Part shown: positions 1 to 8,664 of the stretch, in pieces
Position numbering within the stretch: position 1 is the stretch's first letter
How the letters are laid out: each line of letters opens with the position of its first letter
Assembly: GCA_025359905.1 (NCBI GenBank)
Contig: JANYDF010000088.1
Coordinates: forward strand, 1 to 61,107
Direction of reading: 5' to 3'
DNA: 61,107 bases
Source: Rhodospirillales bacterium
GTDB taxonomy: Bacteria; Pseudomonadota; Alphaproteobacteria; Acetobacterales; Acetobacteraceae
Made by a program: the position numbers and the translations under genes
Notes under the pieces: model-generated
What the model saw: the letters and a program-made list of their open reading frames with translations, nothing else
Databases searched by the model: none
Told to the model about the DNA's origin: nothing

Positions 1-1025
1 TTGGTCAGGCTGTGCATCGCCATCTGCAATAGCCCGGCAAAATTGCCCAGCGGACCGGCCATGCCGATCGAGAACACGATGATGCCCATGTGCTCGATCG
101 AGGAATATGCGAACAGCCGTTTGATGTCGCGCCGCCGGTACAACATGAACGCGGCGAACAGCACCGACAGCAAGCCGAGCATCACCATCAGCGGCCCTGG
201 CGCGATGGCGCCGGCGTTCGCCGCCAGCAGCATCTTGAAGCGCAGCAGCGCATACAGCGCCACATTCAGCAGCAAGCCGGACAGCACGGCCGAAATCGGC
301 GTTGGGCCCTCAGCATGTGCGTCGGGCAACCACGCATGCAACGGCACCAAGCCGACTTTGGTGCCGTAGCCCAGCAGTAAGAACACGAACGCGACATTTA
401 GCAGTGCTGGGTCGAATTCCGCGACCCGGGTGATGAGCACCGTCCAGACCATGGAATTCATCCCGTCACCGACCACCGGGCGGGCGGCGAGATAGACCAG
501 AATAGTGCCAAACAGCGCCAGCGCGATGCCAACGCTGCCGAGGATGAAATATTTCCAGGCCGCCTCAATCGCAGCCTCGGTGCGATAGATGCCCACCATC
601 ACCACCGTGGTCAGCGTCGCAAGCTCCACCGCCACCCACATCAGGCCAATGTTGTTGGCCACCAGTGCGAGGTTCATGGCGAACATCATCAACTGGTACA
701 TGGCGTGATAGAACCGCACGTATCCCGGCGCCAGATGGCCCGACTCAAGCTCGTGGCCGATGTAGCTGGCACTGAACCAGCTTGTCGTGCAGCCAACGAA
801 GGTGTTCAGCACAATGAACACCACATTGAGGTCGTCGATTGCCAAGTACTGGCTCGCGGCTGGCCGGACGAACAGCAACGATCCTGCGATCAGCAACGAA
901 ATCAGGCTGGCCAGGACGTTCAGCGCCGCCGACCAGCGGTAGTTCGCAATGGCCGCCAGTACCGCAGCACTGGCCAGCGGCGCGATCAGCACGGCGGCGA
1001 CAGGATCGATGCCGGTGATGTTCAT
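1..1025 (-). CDS. hyfF: Hydrogenase-4 subunit F-like membrane protein, partial (C-terminus beyond left edge)
   Basis: The frame runs open from an ATG at 1025 to the window edge, giving about 341 codons, so the 3' end is missing. It belongs to the NuoN/NuoL/MrpD antiporter-like family. Visible motifs are KVGLVPLHAWLPDAHAEGP, with the lysine expected in the proton path, and RRDIKRLFAYSSIEHMG, both typical of HyfF/HycC-type subunits. Many hydrophobic segments span the protein. In the family it forms part of the proton-translocating membrane arm of a group 4 hydrogenase or Mrp-like oxidoreductase. The ATG overlaps the hyfE stop as ATGA, so translation is probably coupled. Catalytic subunits (hyfG, hyfI) would be expected further left, outside the window; that is inference from the family. 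Confidence 0.88.
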   Translation of the reverse strand, partial: MNITGIDPVAAVLIAPLASAAVLAAIANYRWSAALNVLASLISLLIAGSLLFVRPAASQYLAIDDLNVVFIVLNTFVGCTTSWFSASYIGHELESGHLAPGYVRFYHAMYQLMMFAMNLALVANNIGLMWVAVELATLTTVVMVGIYRTEAAIEAAWKYFILGSVGIALALFGTILVYLAARPVVGDGMNSMVWTVLITRVAEFDPALLNVAFVFLLLGYGTKVGLVPLHAWLPDAHAEGPTPISAVLSGLLLNVALYALLRFKMLLAANAGAIAPGPLMVMLGLLSVLFAAFMLYRRRDIKRLFAYSSIEHMGIIVFSIGMAGPLGNFAGLLQMAMHSLT

Positions 1026-1684
1026 CAATGCTCGCCCCGGAATCGGTCCAGCGCGCGGTCGTCCACCGTGTCGAAGCGCTCGCGGATGCGGAACAGGAAG
1101 ATGCCGATGACGATGAATGCGATCAGAATGGAAAACGCCACGCTGATCTCCACCACCAGCGGCATGCCCTGTGCGCCAGTCGCGGCCAGCACGATGCCGT
1201 TTTCCAATGACATGAAACCGGCGATCTGGCTGACGGCATTGCGCCGGGTGACCATCATCAGCAGTCCGATCAGCAACACCGACAACGCCAACGCGATGTC
1301 CTCGCGCGCCACCGGGTCCGAACCGCTGGTGACCGGCAGCATGACCTCCAGCGACACCGCCACCATGGCGATACCGGCCAGCATGGTCAGCCCGGTGCCG
1401 ACCACGGTCTCGACTTCGCGATGAATGCCCATCTGGAACACCATGCGCTTCAGCGCGATGGGGATGACGATGGCCTTGAAGCCAAGCGCGATTGCGGCTG
1501 TGATATACAAATGCGGTGCATGTTGAATATAGGCTTGCCAAGCGACCGACAGCGCCAGTACCAGCGCATGCACCGCCAGCATGTTCAGCAGCGAATACAG
1601 CCTGTTCTGATACAGCATCGCGAAACTGACCAGCACCAAGCTGCCTGCCAGCATATGCGCGATGTCGAACGGGAGGTGCCCCAT
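1025..1684 (-). CDS. hyfE: Hydrogenase-4 subunit E-like membrane protein
   Basis: This 219-residue protein is almost entirely hydrophobic, with about six or seven membrane segments, and matches the HyfE family (a NuoK-like core with an N-terminal extension). The ATG at 1684 overlaps the hyfC stop as TAATG and has a GAGGAG ribosome site about 6 nt upstream. A longer upstream open frame lies inside hyfC and is not credible. The C-terminus, IRERFDTVDDRALDRFRGEH, is charged and cytoplasmic in type. It lies between hyfC and hyfF, so the separate NuoN-like hyfD found between hyfC and hyfE in E. coli is absent here. Confidence 0.88.
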   Translation of the reverse strand: MGHLPFDIAHMLAGSLVLVSFAMLYQNRLYSLLNMLAVHALVLALSVAWQAYIQHAPHLYITAAIALGFKAIVIPIALKRMVFQMGIHREVETVVGTGLTMLAGIAMVAVSLEVMLPVTSGSDPVAREDIALALSVLLIGLLMMVTRRNAVSQIAGFMSLENGIVLAATGAQGMPLVVEISVAFSILIAFIVIGIFLFRIRERFDTVDDRALDRFRGEH

Positions 1685-2646
1685 TACAAGCTCCTCGATA
1701 CGAACAGCAGCAGCGTGCCGAGCAGACCGAGCATCAGCGCCACGCCGATGAAATCGGGCACCCTGAAAACCCGCATCTTGGCAATGGATGTCTCGAACAG
1801 CGCCAGCGCCAGACCGGCGAACGCAAGTTTGGCGGCATAGCACGCGAGGCCAATGCCGCACGCCAGAATGCGCGGCAATAGTAGCGCCTGTTCGTCCTGC
1901 GCCATGCCAAATGGGAAGAAGATGCAGCCGATCAACGAGACATACAGCAGCAGTTTGATCATGGCGGCGAATTCGATCATCGCCAGATGCCGCCCGGAAT
2001 ATTCCAGCACCATGGCTTCATGCACCATGGTCAATTCCAGATGCGTCGCCGGATTATCCACCGGGATGCGCGCGTTTTCGGCGATGGCGACAATAATGAA
2101 GCCAAACAATGCCAGTGCCAGCGACACGCGCAGTCCAGCGCCGAACATCACGTTGGCGATGGTGGAAAGCTGCGTCGAACGCGCCACCAGTGCCAGCGTG
2201 AACACCAGCATATTCATCGCTGGTTCAGCAAGCGAGGCGAACATCATCTCGCGGCTCGATCCTATCCCGCCGAAACTGGTCCCGATGTCCAATGCTGCCA
2301 GCGCCTGCAGGAACCGCACGCTGCCCAGCAGCGCGATGATGGCGATCAAGTCGCCGGACCAACTGAACATCAGGCCGGTGCTGAAGGTCGGCACCAGCGC
2401 GGCAGCAACCCAGGTCAGGGCAAAAATCACATAGGGGGCAACGCGGAACAGCCAGGAGGCATTGTCCGCCAGCACCACGTCCTTGCCCAGCAAGCGGCGC
2501 AGGTCGCGGTAGGGCTGTAACAATGGCGCCCCCCGGCGGCGCAGCAATCGCGCCTTCGCCTTGCGCACCAGCCCGGTCAGCAGCGGCGCCAGCGCCAGCG
2601 CCAGCATCATCTGAATGCCCTGCCAGATCAGGGCCTCAAAGGTCAT
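1684..2646 (-). CDS. hyfC: Hydrogenase-4 subunit C-like, NuoH/HycD-type membrane anchor
   Basis: This 320-residue membrane protein of the NuoH/HyfC/HycD family docks the soluble hydrogenase module to the membrane arm. Typical features are an early RRGAPLLQPYRDLRRLLGK segment, the loop FGGIGSSREMMFASLAEPA, and the acidic ENARIPVDNPATHLELTMVHE motif that lines the quinone-like cavity in NuoH relatives. Two start codons are possible: ATG at 2646, which overlaps the hyfB stop as ATGA, and ATG at 2652 two codons earlier. I chose 2646 for the coupling overlap, but the ribosome site is weak for both. The gene sits second in the hyfB-C-E-F order. Confidence 0.9.
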   Translation of the reverse strand: MTFEALIWQGIQMMLALALAPLLTGLVRKAKARLLRRRGAPLLQPYRDLRRLLGKDVVLADNASWLFRVAPYVIFALTWVAAALVPTFSTGLMFSWSGDLIAIIALLGSVRFLQALAALDIGTSFGGIGSSREMMFASLAEPAMNMLVFTLALVARSTQLSTIANVMFGAGLRVSLALALFGFIIVAIAENARIPVDNPATHLELTMVHEAMVLEYSGRHLAMIEFAAMIKLLLYVSLIGCIFFPFGMAQDEQALLLPRILACGIGLACYAAKLAFAGLALALFETSIAKMRVFRVPDFIGVALMLGLLGTLLLFVSRSL

Positions 2647-4637
2647 TGCCATAGCGCCAACGCCAACAACAAACCGACCAACGCGGCAAACACGAAGCTG
2701 AGATAGCGGCGGATCGACAGGAATTGCATGTGATCGAGCAAGCCGGAGACCCAGTTCACTGCGGCAGTGACGGGCACATACAGACTTTCCCACGCCAGAT
2801 CATGCGACTGCTTGCGAATGCGCGCTGGCCCGATTTCGCCCGGCGGCGGCATCGTCACCACTTCGCTCGAACGAAACACGTAGCTACCGAACACCCGCCG
2901 GATTGGCTGGGACAGGCTGGCGGCAGAATATTGCGACGCTTGTCCCAGGCCCGGATAGCCGCAATCCCACAAGGCGGCCCGCCGCACCCCGCGCGCCGCC
3001 AGCCGGTGAACCGCAAAGGCCACCAGCATCGCCGAGATGAGGGTGAACACGAAAATCATCAGGCCGTTGTAGGAACTGCGGCCGTTGTCGATTGGCACAA
3101 TCGACAGCCACGGCAGGCTGAGTTGCGCCGGCATTCGCGCCCCAACAACGCCCTGCACCGCACGCGCCAGCGCGTCGATCGCCAATCCGGGCAGCAAACC
3201 AATCACCACGCACAGCGCCGCGAAAATCAGCATGGCGGCCAGCGAGAACCGATCAGCCTCTGTCGCGTGTTCGCCTGCGGCGGAGCGTTGGCGGCCGAGA
3301 TAAGTAATGCCGAAGCCGCGCACGAAACACGCCGCAGCAAATGCCGCCGCCAGTGCCAGTAATGTGCCAGCGGTCGGCACCAGCAGCTTCAGCCCCCATT
3401 GCGGCAAGTCGGGGCTAACCAGAACGCTTTGGAACAGTAGCCATTCGGAGGCAAAGCCGTTCAACGGCGGCAGTGCGGAAGCAGCCAGACAGGCGGTCAG
3501 CACGGCCGCCGAGGAGACCGGCATGCGATGGATCAGTCCACCCAGCCGTTCGATGTTCAACTCGCCCGTGGCCACCTGCACTGTACCGGCGCCGAAGAAC
3601 AATACGCTCTTGAACAGCATATGGTTGAAGGCGTGGAACAGTGCTGCGGTCAACGCCAGGGCCTCGGCGGTGAGCATCGCGTTGGCGCGAAACGCCAGCG
3701 CCAAGCCAAGCCCGGCAAACACGACGCCGATGTTCTCGATGGTGCTGTACGCCAGAAGCCGTTTCAGGTCGCGTTCCATCAGCGCGTACAGCACGCCAAC
3801 TGCGGCGGTGGTGCCGCCCAGACTCAGCACCGGCACGCTCCACCACCAGTCCGGCGGTCCCATCAGGTCGAAGACAATCCGGATGAAGGCATAGATGGCG
3901 ACCTTGGTCATCACGCCCGACATCAGCGCCGAGACGTGGCTCGGCGCCGCAGGATGCGCCAGTGGCAGCCAGACATGCAGCGGAACCAGCCCGGCCTTCG
4001 ATCCGGCGCCCAGCAAGGTGAGCGCCAGCACCAAAGCTGCTGTGGGATGTGCGGCCCCGCGCATCGCCGCGAAGCCATAGTTGCTGGCCGCACCAGCGAG
4101 CAGACCGAACGCCAGCAGCAGCGCCAGACTGCCCATTGTCGCCATCAGCAAATAAATGAATCCGGCCCGCACGTTGCTCGGGCCGCGATGGTGGGCCATC
4201 ACCAGAGCCCAAGACGTCAGCGACATCACTTCCCAGGCGAACAGAAAACTGAATGCGTCGTCGGCCACGATGACCAGCGACATGCCGCCAAGAAACGCGG
4301 GGTAGAACGGCAGCACCCGCTGCTGTTCGTGTTCGTGGCGGCCGTAGCCCAGCGCATAAAGCGAGGCGCCGGTGCCGCCGACGTACACGATGCCAAGAAA
4401 GCAGGCGCTCAGCGCATCAAGCCGGAAATGCGCACCAAGCCACGGCAGGCCGATCGGCAGAACCACGTTTCCCGGGCCCCGGAACAGCGACAGGCCCGCC
4501 ACGATAGCGCCGGCGGCGCAGAGTGCGAGGCTGGTGCCATATACGGTGCGGCGCCCCACCCTGGCAGTCCCGGCCAAGGCGGCGAACAGCCCGAGCAGGA
4601 ACAGGGCGGCGGCGGCGGCAAGCACCAGCGCAATCAT
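2643..4637 (-). CDS. hyfB: Hydrogenase-4 subunit B-like proton-pumping antiporter subunit
   Basis: This 664-residue NuoL/MrpA-like protein has an N-terminal antiporter core and a long C-terminal extension ending in a last membrane helix, the usual length for HyfB/HycC. Diagnostic stretches are KAGLVPLHVWLPLAHPAAP and ERDLKRLLAYSTIENIG. It also carries FAWEVMSLTSWALV, where the glutamate is the conserved transmembrane acid. It is the first gene of the leftward hyf operon. No catalytic, iron-sulfur or nickel subunit is in the window, so whether this is a true hydrogenase or a repurposed proton-pumping module cannot be decided here. Confidence 0.92.
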   Translation of the reverse strand: MIALVLAAAAALFLLGLFAALAGTARVGRRTVYGTSLALCAAGAIVAGLSLFRGPGNVVLPIGLPWLGAHFRLDALSACFLGIVYVGGTGASLYALGYGRHEHEQQRVLPFYPAFLGGMSLVIVADDAFSFLFAWEVMSLTSWALVMAHHRGPSNVRAGFIYLLMATMGSLALLLAFGLLAGAASNYGFAAMRGAAHPTAALVLALTLLGAGSKAGLVPLHVWLPLAHPAAPSHVSALMSGVMTKVAIYAFIRIVFDLMGPPDWWWSVPVLSLGGTTAAVGVLYALMERDLKRLLAYSTIENIGVVFAGLGLALAFRANAMLTAEALALTAALFHAFNHMLFKSVLFFGAGTVQVATGELNIERLGGLIHRMPVSSAAVLTACLAASALPPLNGFASEWLLFQSVLVSPDLPQWGLKLLVPTAGTLLALAAAFAAACFVRGFGITYLGRQRSAAGEHATEADRFSLAAMLIFAALCVVIGLLPGLAIDALARAVQGVVGARMPAQLSLPWLSIVPIDNGRSSYNGLMIFVFTLISAMLVAFAVHRLAARGVRRAALWDCGYPGLGQASQYSAASLSQPIRRVFGSYVFRSSEVVTMPPPGEIGPARIRKQSHDLAWESLYVPVTAAVNWVSGLLDHMQFLSIRRYLSFVFAALVGLLLALALWQ

Positions 4638-5028
4638 AACGCCGGCCGCCGCAATTCCGGCGCGGAGTTCGGATTCAACCGCATATCAACAACCATTGCA
4701 GGTGCATGAATGTGTGTTGCCTTTGCTCAGGCCGTACAATGACCATCCTTCTGATCAATCCTCCCTGAACAGAGCGGCGTCAGCGCAGATACGTTCAAAA
4801 TGACGTTGGCGGGCAGCATGGACCCGCGCCTTGCGGTTTCAGTCCACACGAGATTGCGCGGCACCCGCGATTGTGGCGCATGGCGGCTGGGCTGCGGTTT
4901 TCGAATTTATATCGCCGGCAACTAGACGATTGCCGTCTGGCGAGACGCTGCGCGCGGCAATCCGCCGCAACCCGGCCCCATCCCGCAGCGGGAGGGGGCC
5001 GCTCGAACGCGATCGATTGGCCTGCGGC
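4638..5028. other. 391-bp intergenic region upstream of hyfB
   Basis: No convincing gene lies here. A long plus-strand frame starting at 4831 has no family resemblance and runs antisense into the DUF3830 and nucleoside hydrolase genes. The part near hyfB (about 4680-4800) is locally more AT-rich and must hold the hyf promoter, but I could not pick a clear sigma-70 or sigma-54 element. The part near 5000 holds a strong hairpin described separately. Confidence 0.6.
4974..5000 (-). terminator. GC-rich hairpin after the DUF3830 gene
   Basis: GGCCCCATCCCGC is followed directly by its near-perfect complement, giving a 12-bp stem with one A/G mismatch and a three-base loop. It lies 29 nt downstream of the stop codon of the leftward DUF3830 gene. 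There is no T-run on either side, so it may be a processing or attenuation hairpin or an interspersed repeat rather than a classical intrinsic terminator. Confidence 0.5.
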
Positions 5029-5505
5029 TTAGCTGCCGCGCGAAATCTCGACTGTTTTGATACCCTCGACGCGAATATTGCGGCAGGCTGCCGCAAAAGC
5101 GTCCAGGCCCTCGACCATGCAGCCGAAGATGTTGCACGGCGTCCAGCCCAGCGGGCCAAAGATGCGGCCGCCGTCGCCGTAGAACATGCCGATTTCCCAC
5201 AACTCGTCCGTCAGTCCCTTCATCATGCCGGGGGCCTGATAAAACCACAGACAATCGCCCGCGACCGGGAAGCAGGTTTGGTTCTCCACCGGAATGCCGC
5301 GCGGGTCGAAGGTTTGCGCTTCCGGCGGCAGGCCGAGCATGATCTCAGGGCCGGCAAACATCGCGTGCATCGCCGGGATCAGCAGTGGCTTGGCCAGCGC
5401 CTGCCAGATGGCAGCGCAGGTCTGCGGCGCATGAGTTTCGTACAATTTGACAGTGCCGCTGGCGCCGCCCTCGACGAATTTGAACTTCAATGTCCGACCG
5501 CTCAT
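5029..5505 (-). CDS. DUF3830 family protein (cyclophilin-like fold expected)
   Basis: This 158-residue soluble protein has no signal peptide. The order KFKFVEGGASGTVKLYETHAP, then GPEIMLGLPPE, then ENQTCFPVAGDCLWFY matches the DUF3830 family. As I recall, the family has a small cyclophilin-like barrel and often sits beside amidase, hydantoin or nucleobase catabolism genes. Its biochemical role is not known to me. It is followed on the same strand, 61 nt upstream, by the nucleoside hydrolase start side of the pair, so the two are likely co-transcribed with the hydrolase first. The neighbourhood suggests a role in nucleoside or nucleobase use, which is inference. Confidence 0.75.
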   Translation of the reverse strand: MSGRTLKFKFVEGGASGTVKLYETHAPQTCAAIWQALAKPLLIPAMHAMFAGPEIMLGLPPEAQTFDPRGIPVENQTCFPVAGDCLWFYQAPGMMKGLTDELWEIGMFYGDGGRIFGPLGWTPCNIFGCMVEGLDAFAAACRNIRVEGIKTVEISRGS

Positions 5506-5566
5506 CCGAGGCTCCCGTTACCTGACCCCCCAAGCCTGCGGGGCCCGCCAGCCAGTGTCAATTTTC

Positions 5567-6511
5567 TCACGGCAAGCGCGCCAGCCGTTCCAGCATCAAT
5601 TCGTAGAACGCCGGGCTGTCCAAATCGCGCAACACGCGGCAATTGGGCGGGCGTTTGGTCACGCCCCACCAATCCACCACCGTCATGCCCAGCGTCTCGG
5701 GCGACGTGGTTTCAATTGCAACGTAACAGTCGCGCCCACCAAACAACTGTGGCGCCAGCAAATAGCCGATCACGCACGGGTCGTGCAGCGGGTAGTCGGC
5801 GGTGGCGAATTTGGTGTTGCCGTAACGCTGATAGAATTCGCCCATGCCCGCTGCCTGCAAGCCGGTGCGGTTGCCCAGTCCGCGCAGGCGCGCAATCCAT
5901 TGCCGGGTCATTCGCGCCTTATAGGTGCAGTCGATCGGCACCATGGTCAACTTCACGCCGGAGCCGAACACCACGTGCGCCGCGTGCGGATCGACGAAGA
6001 TGTTGAATTCGGCAGCCGCGGTGATGTTGCCGCCCTCGAAGAAGCCGCCGCCCATCAGCACCACTTCGCGGATGCGCGGCACGATGCGTGGTTCCATGAC
6101 CATCGCCATCGCCAGATTGGTCATCGGGCCGAGCGTGCAGACGGTGATCTCGCCCTCCGGCGCGTCCATCAGCGTGCGTATCAGGAATGGCACCGCGTGC
6201 TCCGCCTGCACCGCGATGCGGGGCGGCGGCAGGTCGCAGCCGTCCAGCCCGGTCTCGCCGTGCACGTATTCCGCCGTAATCAGCGGCCGGACCATCGGGC
6301 GCGGGCAGCCGGCGAACAGCGGAATGTCCGGCCGCCCGGCGAGTTCCAGCAATTGCCGCGCGTTGCGCGCCGTCACCGCCAGTGGCGTATTCCCCGCTGA
6401 GGCGGTCAGCGCCAGCACCTCCAGGTCCTCCGGAGAACCGAGGGCAAACAGGATCGCGAAGGCATCGTCCTGGCCCGGATCGGTGTCGATAATGATCTTG
6501 CGCGGGGCCAT
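5567..6511 (-). CDS. Nucleoside hydrolase (inosine-uridine preferring family)
   Basis: This 314-residue enzyme cleaves the N-glycosidic bond of ribonucleosides to free base and ribose. The N-terminal calcium-binding signature DTDPGQDDA is at residues 9-17. A second conserved asparagine/aspartate region, ECGAAAEFNIFVDPHAA-like, appears mid-protein (AAAEFNIFVDPHAA), and the C-terminal LHDPCVIGYLLAP supplies the last metal-binding aspartate. The length fits the IU-NH family. It diverges from the binding-protein gene of a Liv-type importer across an 89-bp gap, which suggests the importer brings in nucleosides. Base specificity cannot be read from the sequence. Confidence 0.9.
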   Translation of the reverse strand: MAPRKIIIDTDPGQDDAFAILFALGSPEDLEVLALTASAGNTPLAVTARNARQLLELAGRPDIPLFAGCPRPMVRPLITAEYVHGETGLDGCDLPPPRIAVQAEHAVPFLIRTLMDAPEGEITVCTLGPMTNLAMAMVMEPRIVPRIREVVLMGGGFFEGGNITAAAEFNIFVDPHAAHVVFGSGVKLTMVPIDCTYKARMTRQWIARLRGLGNRTGLQAAGMGEFYQRYGNTKFATADYPLHDPCVIGYLLAPQLFGGRDCYVAIETTSPETLGMTVVDWWGVTKRPPNCRVLRDLDSPAFYELMLERLARLP

Positions 6512-6600
6512 TTTCCCCTCCGATGATAGGCGGTTTCCGAGTTGACACCCTATCGCCGGTGCCGAACAGTAACTTCTCCCAGCCGGAAGGGTTGTCTCCC

Positions 6601-7719
6601 ATGAAGCTTGGTTTCTCCGTGCTTGCCGCTGTTTGTGCCATGGTGGCCTTCAGCGCACTCTCGCCCGGTGCGGTCCGGGCCGACGAACCGCCAGTCTCGG
6701 TGGGCGTGATCGCCAACCTGACCGGCAGCGATCCGAAGTCGAGCGTGGACATGGTCCACGGCGTCGAAATGGCCGCCGATGCGCTGAATGCCGCCGGTGG
6801 CGTCAAGGGCCGCAAGATCGCGCTGATCGTCGAGGACTCGGAATACCGTCCGCAGGCTGGTATCGAAGCCGCGACAAAGCTGTTCGATGTGAACAAGGTC
6901 GATGCCGCCATCGTGTTCGGCGGCAGCAGCGTTTCCATTCCGATTGCCGAACTTGCCGCGCCCAAGGGCAAGATTTTGATGAACACCTCGGCCAGTTCGG
7001 CCAAGCTGGGGAATTATGGCGGCACGCTGTTCAGCACGCTGCCGCTCGATGACATCGTGGGCCAGCAGGTCGGCTTCTACGCCGCCTCCAAAGGCGCCAA
7101 GACCGCCGCCTTCATTGTGCCCAACAACACCTTCGGCACCGGGCTGATGGAATCGGCCGCCAAGGCGTTCGAGGAAAAAGGCGGCAAGGTGCTGCGTAAG
7201 ATCGCCTACACCGAGGGTCAGCCGGACTACCGCGCCGACTTGCAGGCGCTGGTGGCGCTGAAGCCCGACGCCATCATCAGCGCCGGTTACGGCGACGATA
7301 CCCGCACCGCGTTCAAGGCGGCGCGCGAACTCGGCATCGATGCGCCGTGGTATGTCGGTTATCCGTCGATCTTCTCGGTGGAGAACGACGCCTGGATGAA
7401 CGGTAAACTGTCAGGCGTGGACAACGGCGGCTTGGATTCGCCGATGGGCCAGAAGCTGAAGGCCGCCGCCGTGGCCAAGTACAGCGCCGAACCCCGGCCG
7501 CATTTCTACTATGGCTACGACGCCATGATGCTGCTTGGGCTGGCGATGCAGAAGGCTGGCACCGGCGTCGCGGCGATCAAGGCGGCGTTGCCGGACGTGG
7601 CGAAAAGCTATGACGGCGCCACCGGCAAGATCGAGTGGGACGCGCGCGGCCAGCGCATCAACCCGCCGATGGACAAGTTCATGTTCAAGGATGGCAAGCT
7701 GCAAGCCATCGCCAACTGA
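6601..7719 (+). CDS. Liv-type ABC transporter substrate-binding protein
   Basis: This 372-residue periplasmic binding protein of the leucine/isoleucine/valine receptor family (type I fold) has a signal peptide over residues 1-27 ending AVRA before DEPPVSVGVIANLTG. The ATG at 6601 is preferred over an upstream open frame because the signal sequence begins there and the frame before it lacks family similarity. Two alpha/beta lobes are apparent, for example KGRKIALIVEDSEY and GAKTAAFIVPNNTFG. It starts a five-gene importer operon. The ligand is probably a nucleoside, nucleobase or related compound, judged only from the divergent nucleoside hydrolase. Confidence 0.88.
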   Translation: MKLGFSVLAAVCAMVAFSALSPGAVRADEPPVSVGVIANLTGSDPKSSVDMVHGVEMAADALNAAGGVKGRKIALIVEDSEYRPQAGIEAATKLFDVNKVDAAIVFGGSSVSIPIAELAAPKGKILMNTSASSAKLGNYGGTLFSTLPLDDIVGQQVGFYAASKGAKTAAFIVPNNTFGTGLMESAAKAFEEKGGKVLRKIAYTEGQPDYRADLQALVALKPDAIISAGYGDDTRTAFKAARELGIDAPWYVGYPSIFSVENDAWMNGKLSGVDNGGLDSPMGQKLKAAAVAKYSAEPRPHFYYGYDAMMLLGLAMQKAGTGVAAIKAALPDVAKSYDGATGKIEWDARGQRINPPMDKFMFKDGKLQAIAN

Positions 7720-7767
7720 TCAGCAGTTGATCGGGCGCTGGCCGGGCGGCTGCTCGGCCAGCGTATC

Positions 7768-8664
7768 GTGTGCCGCGTGATCCAGATCCTTTTCAATACG
7801 CTGATCTACGGCAGCGAAATCGCTATCATCGCGGTCGGCGTGGCGCTGTCGTATTCCATCCTGCGGTTCGCCAACTTTGCCCATGTGCAATTTGCCGTGG
7901 TCGGCGCGTACACCGCGTTTTCGCTGCACCAATATGCTGGCGCGCCAATCGCACTCGCCGCCGTGCTGGCGGCGCTGCTGACCGGATTGTTCGCCGTGCT
8001 GGTGGACTGGCTGGTATTTGCGCGGCTGCGCAACATCACCCCGGAAGGCAAAATGATCGTCTCGTGGGGCGTCGCACTTTTCATCCGCTCCATCGTCGCG
8101 GCCATGTTCGGCGGCTCGGCGCGGGTGTTCGACGTCAGTTCGGACACGCTCAGCATCGGCGGCGCGTTCTTCACCTTGCAGGACGTGATTGTGGTAGCGG
8201 CCACGGCGCTGGCGATGCTGGCGCTGCACGCTCTGCTTTACCGCACCCTAGCGGGCACCGCGCTGCGCGCCTTGGCCAGCAACCGCGATTTGGCCGAGAC
8301 GCGCGGCATCCCGGCGGCGCGCATGATCGGGCTGATGTGGTTCATTTGCGGCACCACCGCTGCCCTCGGCGGCACGCTGTTCGCGCTGCAAACCCGGCTG
8401 CAACCCAACATGGACCTCGTGATGCTGCTGCCGGTGTTCTCCGCCGTCACCATCGGCGGGCTGGATCGGGTGTTTGGCGCGGCTTTGGGTGCCGTGGTGC
8501 TGTCGCTGGCGCAGAACCTGCTCATTTCGGTGGATTTCGGCACGCTGTTCTCGGGCGAGTCATGGTCGGTGCCGACGCAGTTCCGCGACTTCATCGCGGT
8601 GGGCGCCATGGTGCTGATCCTGTTGCTACGCCCGCGCCGCATCGCGGCCAGGGCGGCGGGATGA
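7768..8664 (+). CDS. livH: Liv-type ABC transporter permease (LivH family)
   Basis: This 298-residue inner-membrane permease has about eight hydrophobic segments. The family signature runs SYSILRFANFAHVQFAVVGA near the N-terminus and ASNRDLAETRGIPAARMIG, the EAA-like loop that contacts the ATPase, near the middle. No ATG is available; GTG codons at 7768 and 7777 are both possible, and the second gives the more usual VIQILFNTLIYG start. The 48-nt gap to the binding-protein gene and the ATGA overlap with the next permease point to one transcript. Confidence 0.87.
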   Translation: MCRVIQILFNTLIYGSEIAIIAVGVALSYSILRFANFAHVQFAVVGAYTAFSLHQYAGAPIALAAVLAALLTGLFAVLVDWLVFARLRNITPEGKMIVSWGVALFIRSIVAAMFGGSARVFDVSSDTLSIGGAFFTLQDVIVVAATALAMLALHALLYRTLAGTALRALASNRDLAETRGIPAARMIGLMWFICGTTAALGGTLFALQTRLQPNMDLVMLLPVFSAVTIGGLDRVFGAALGAVVLSLAQNLLISVDFGTLFSGESWSVPTQFRDFIAVGAMVLILLLRPRRIAARAAG

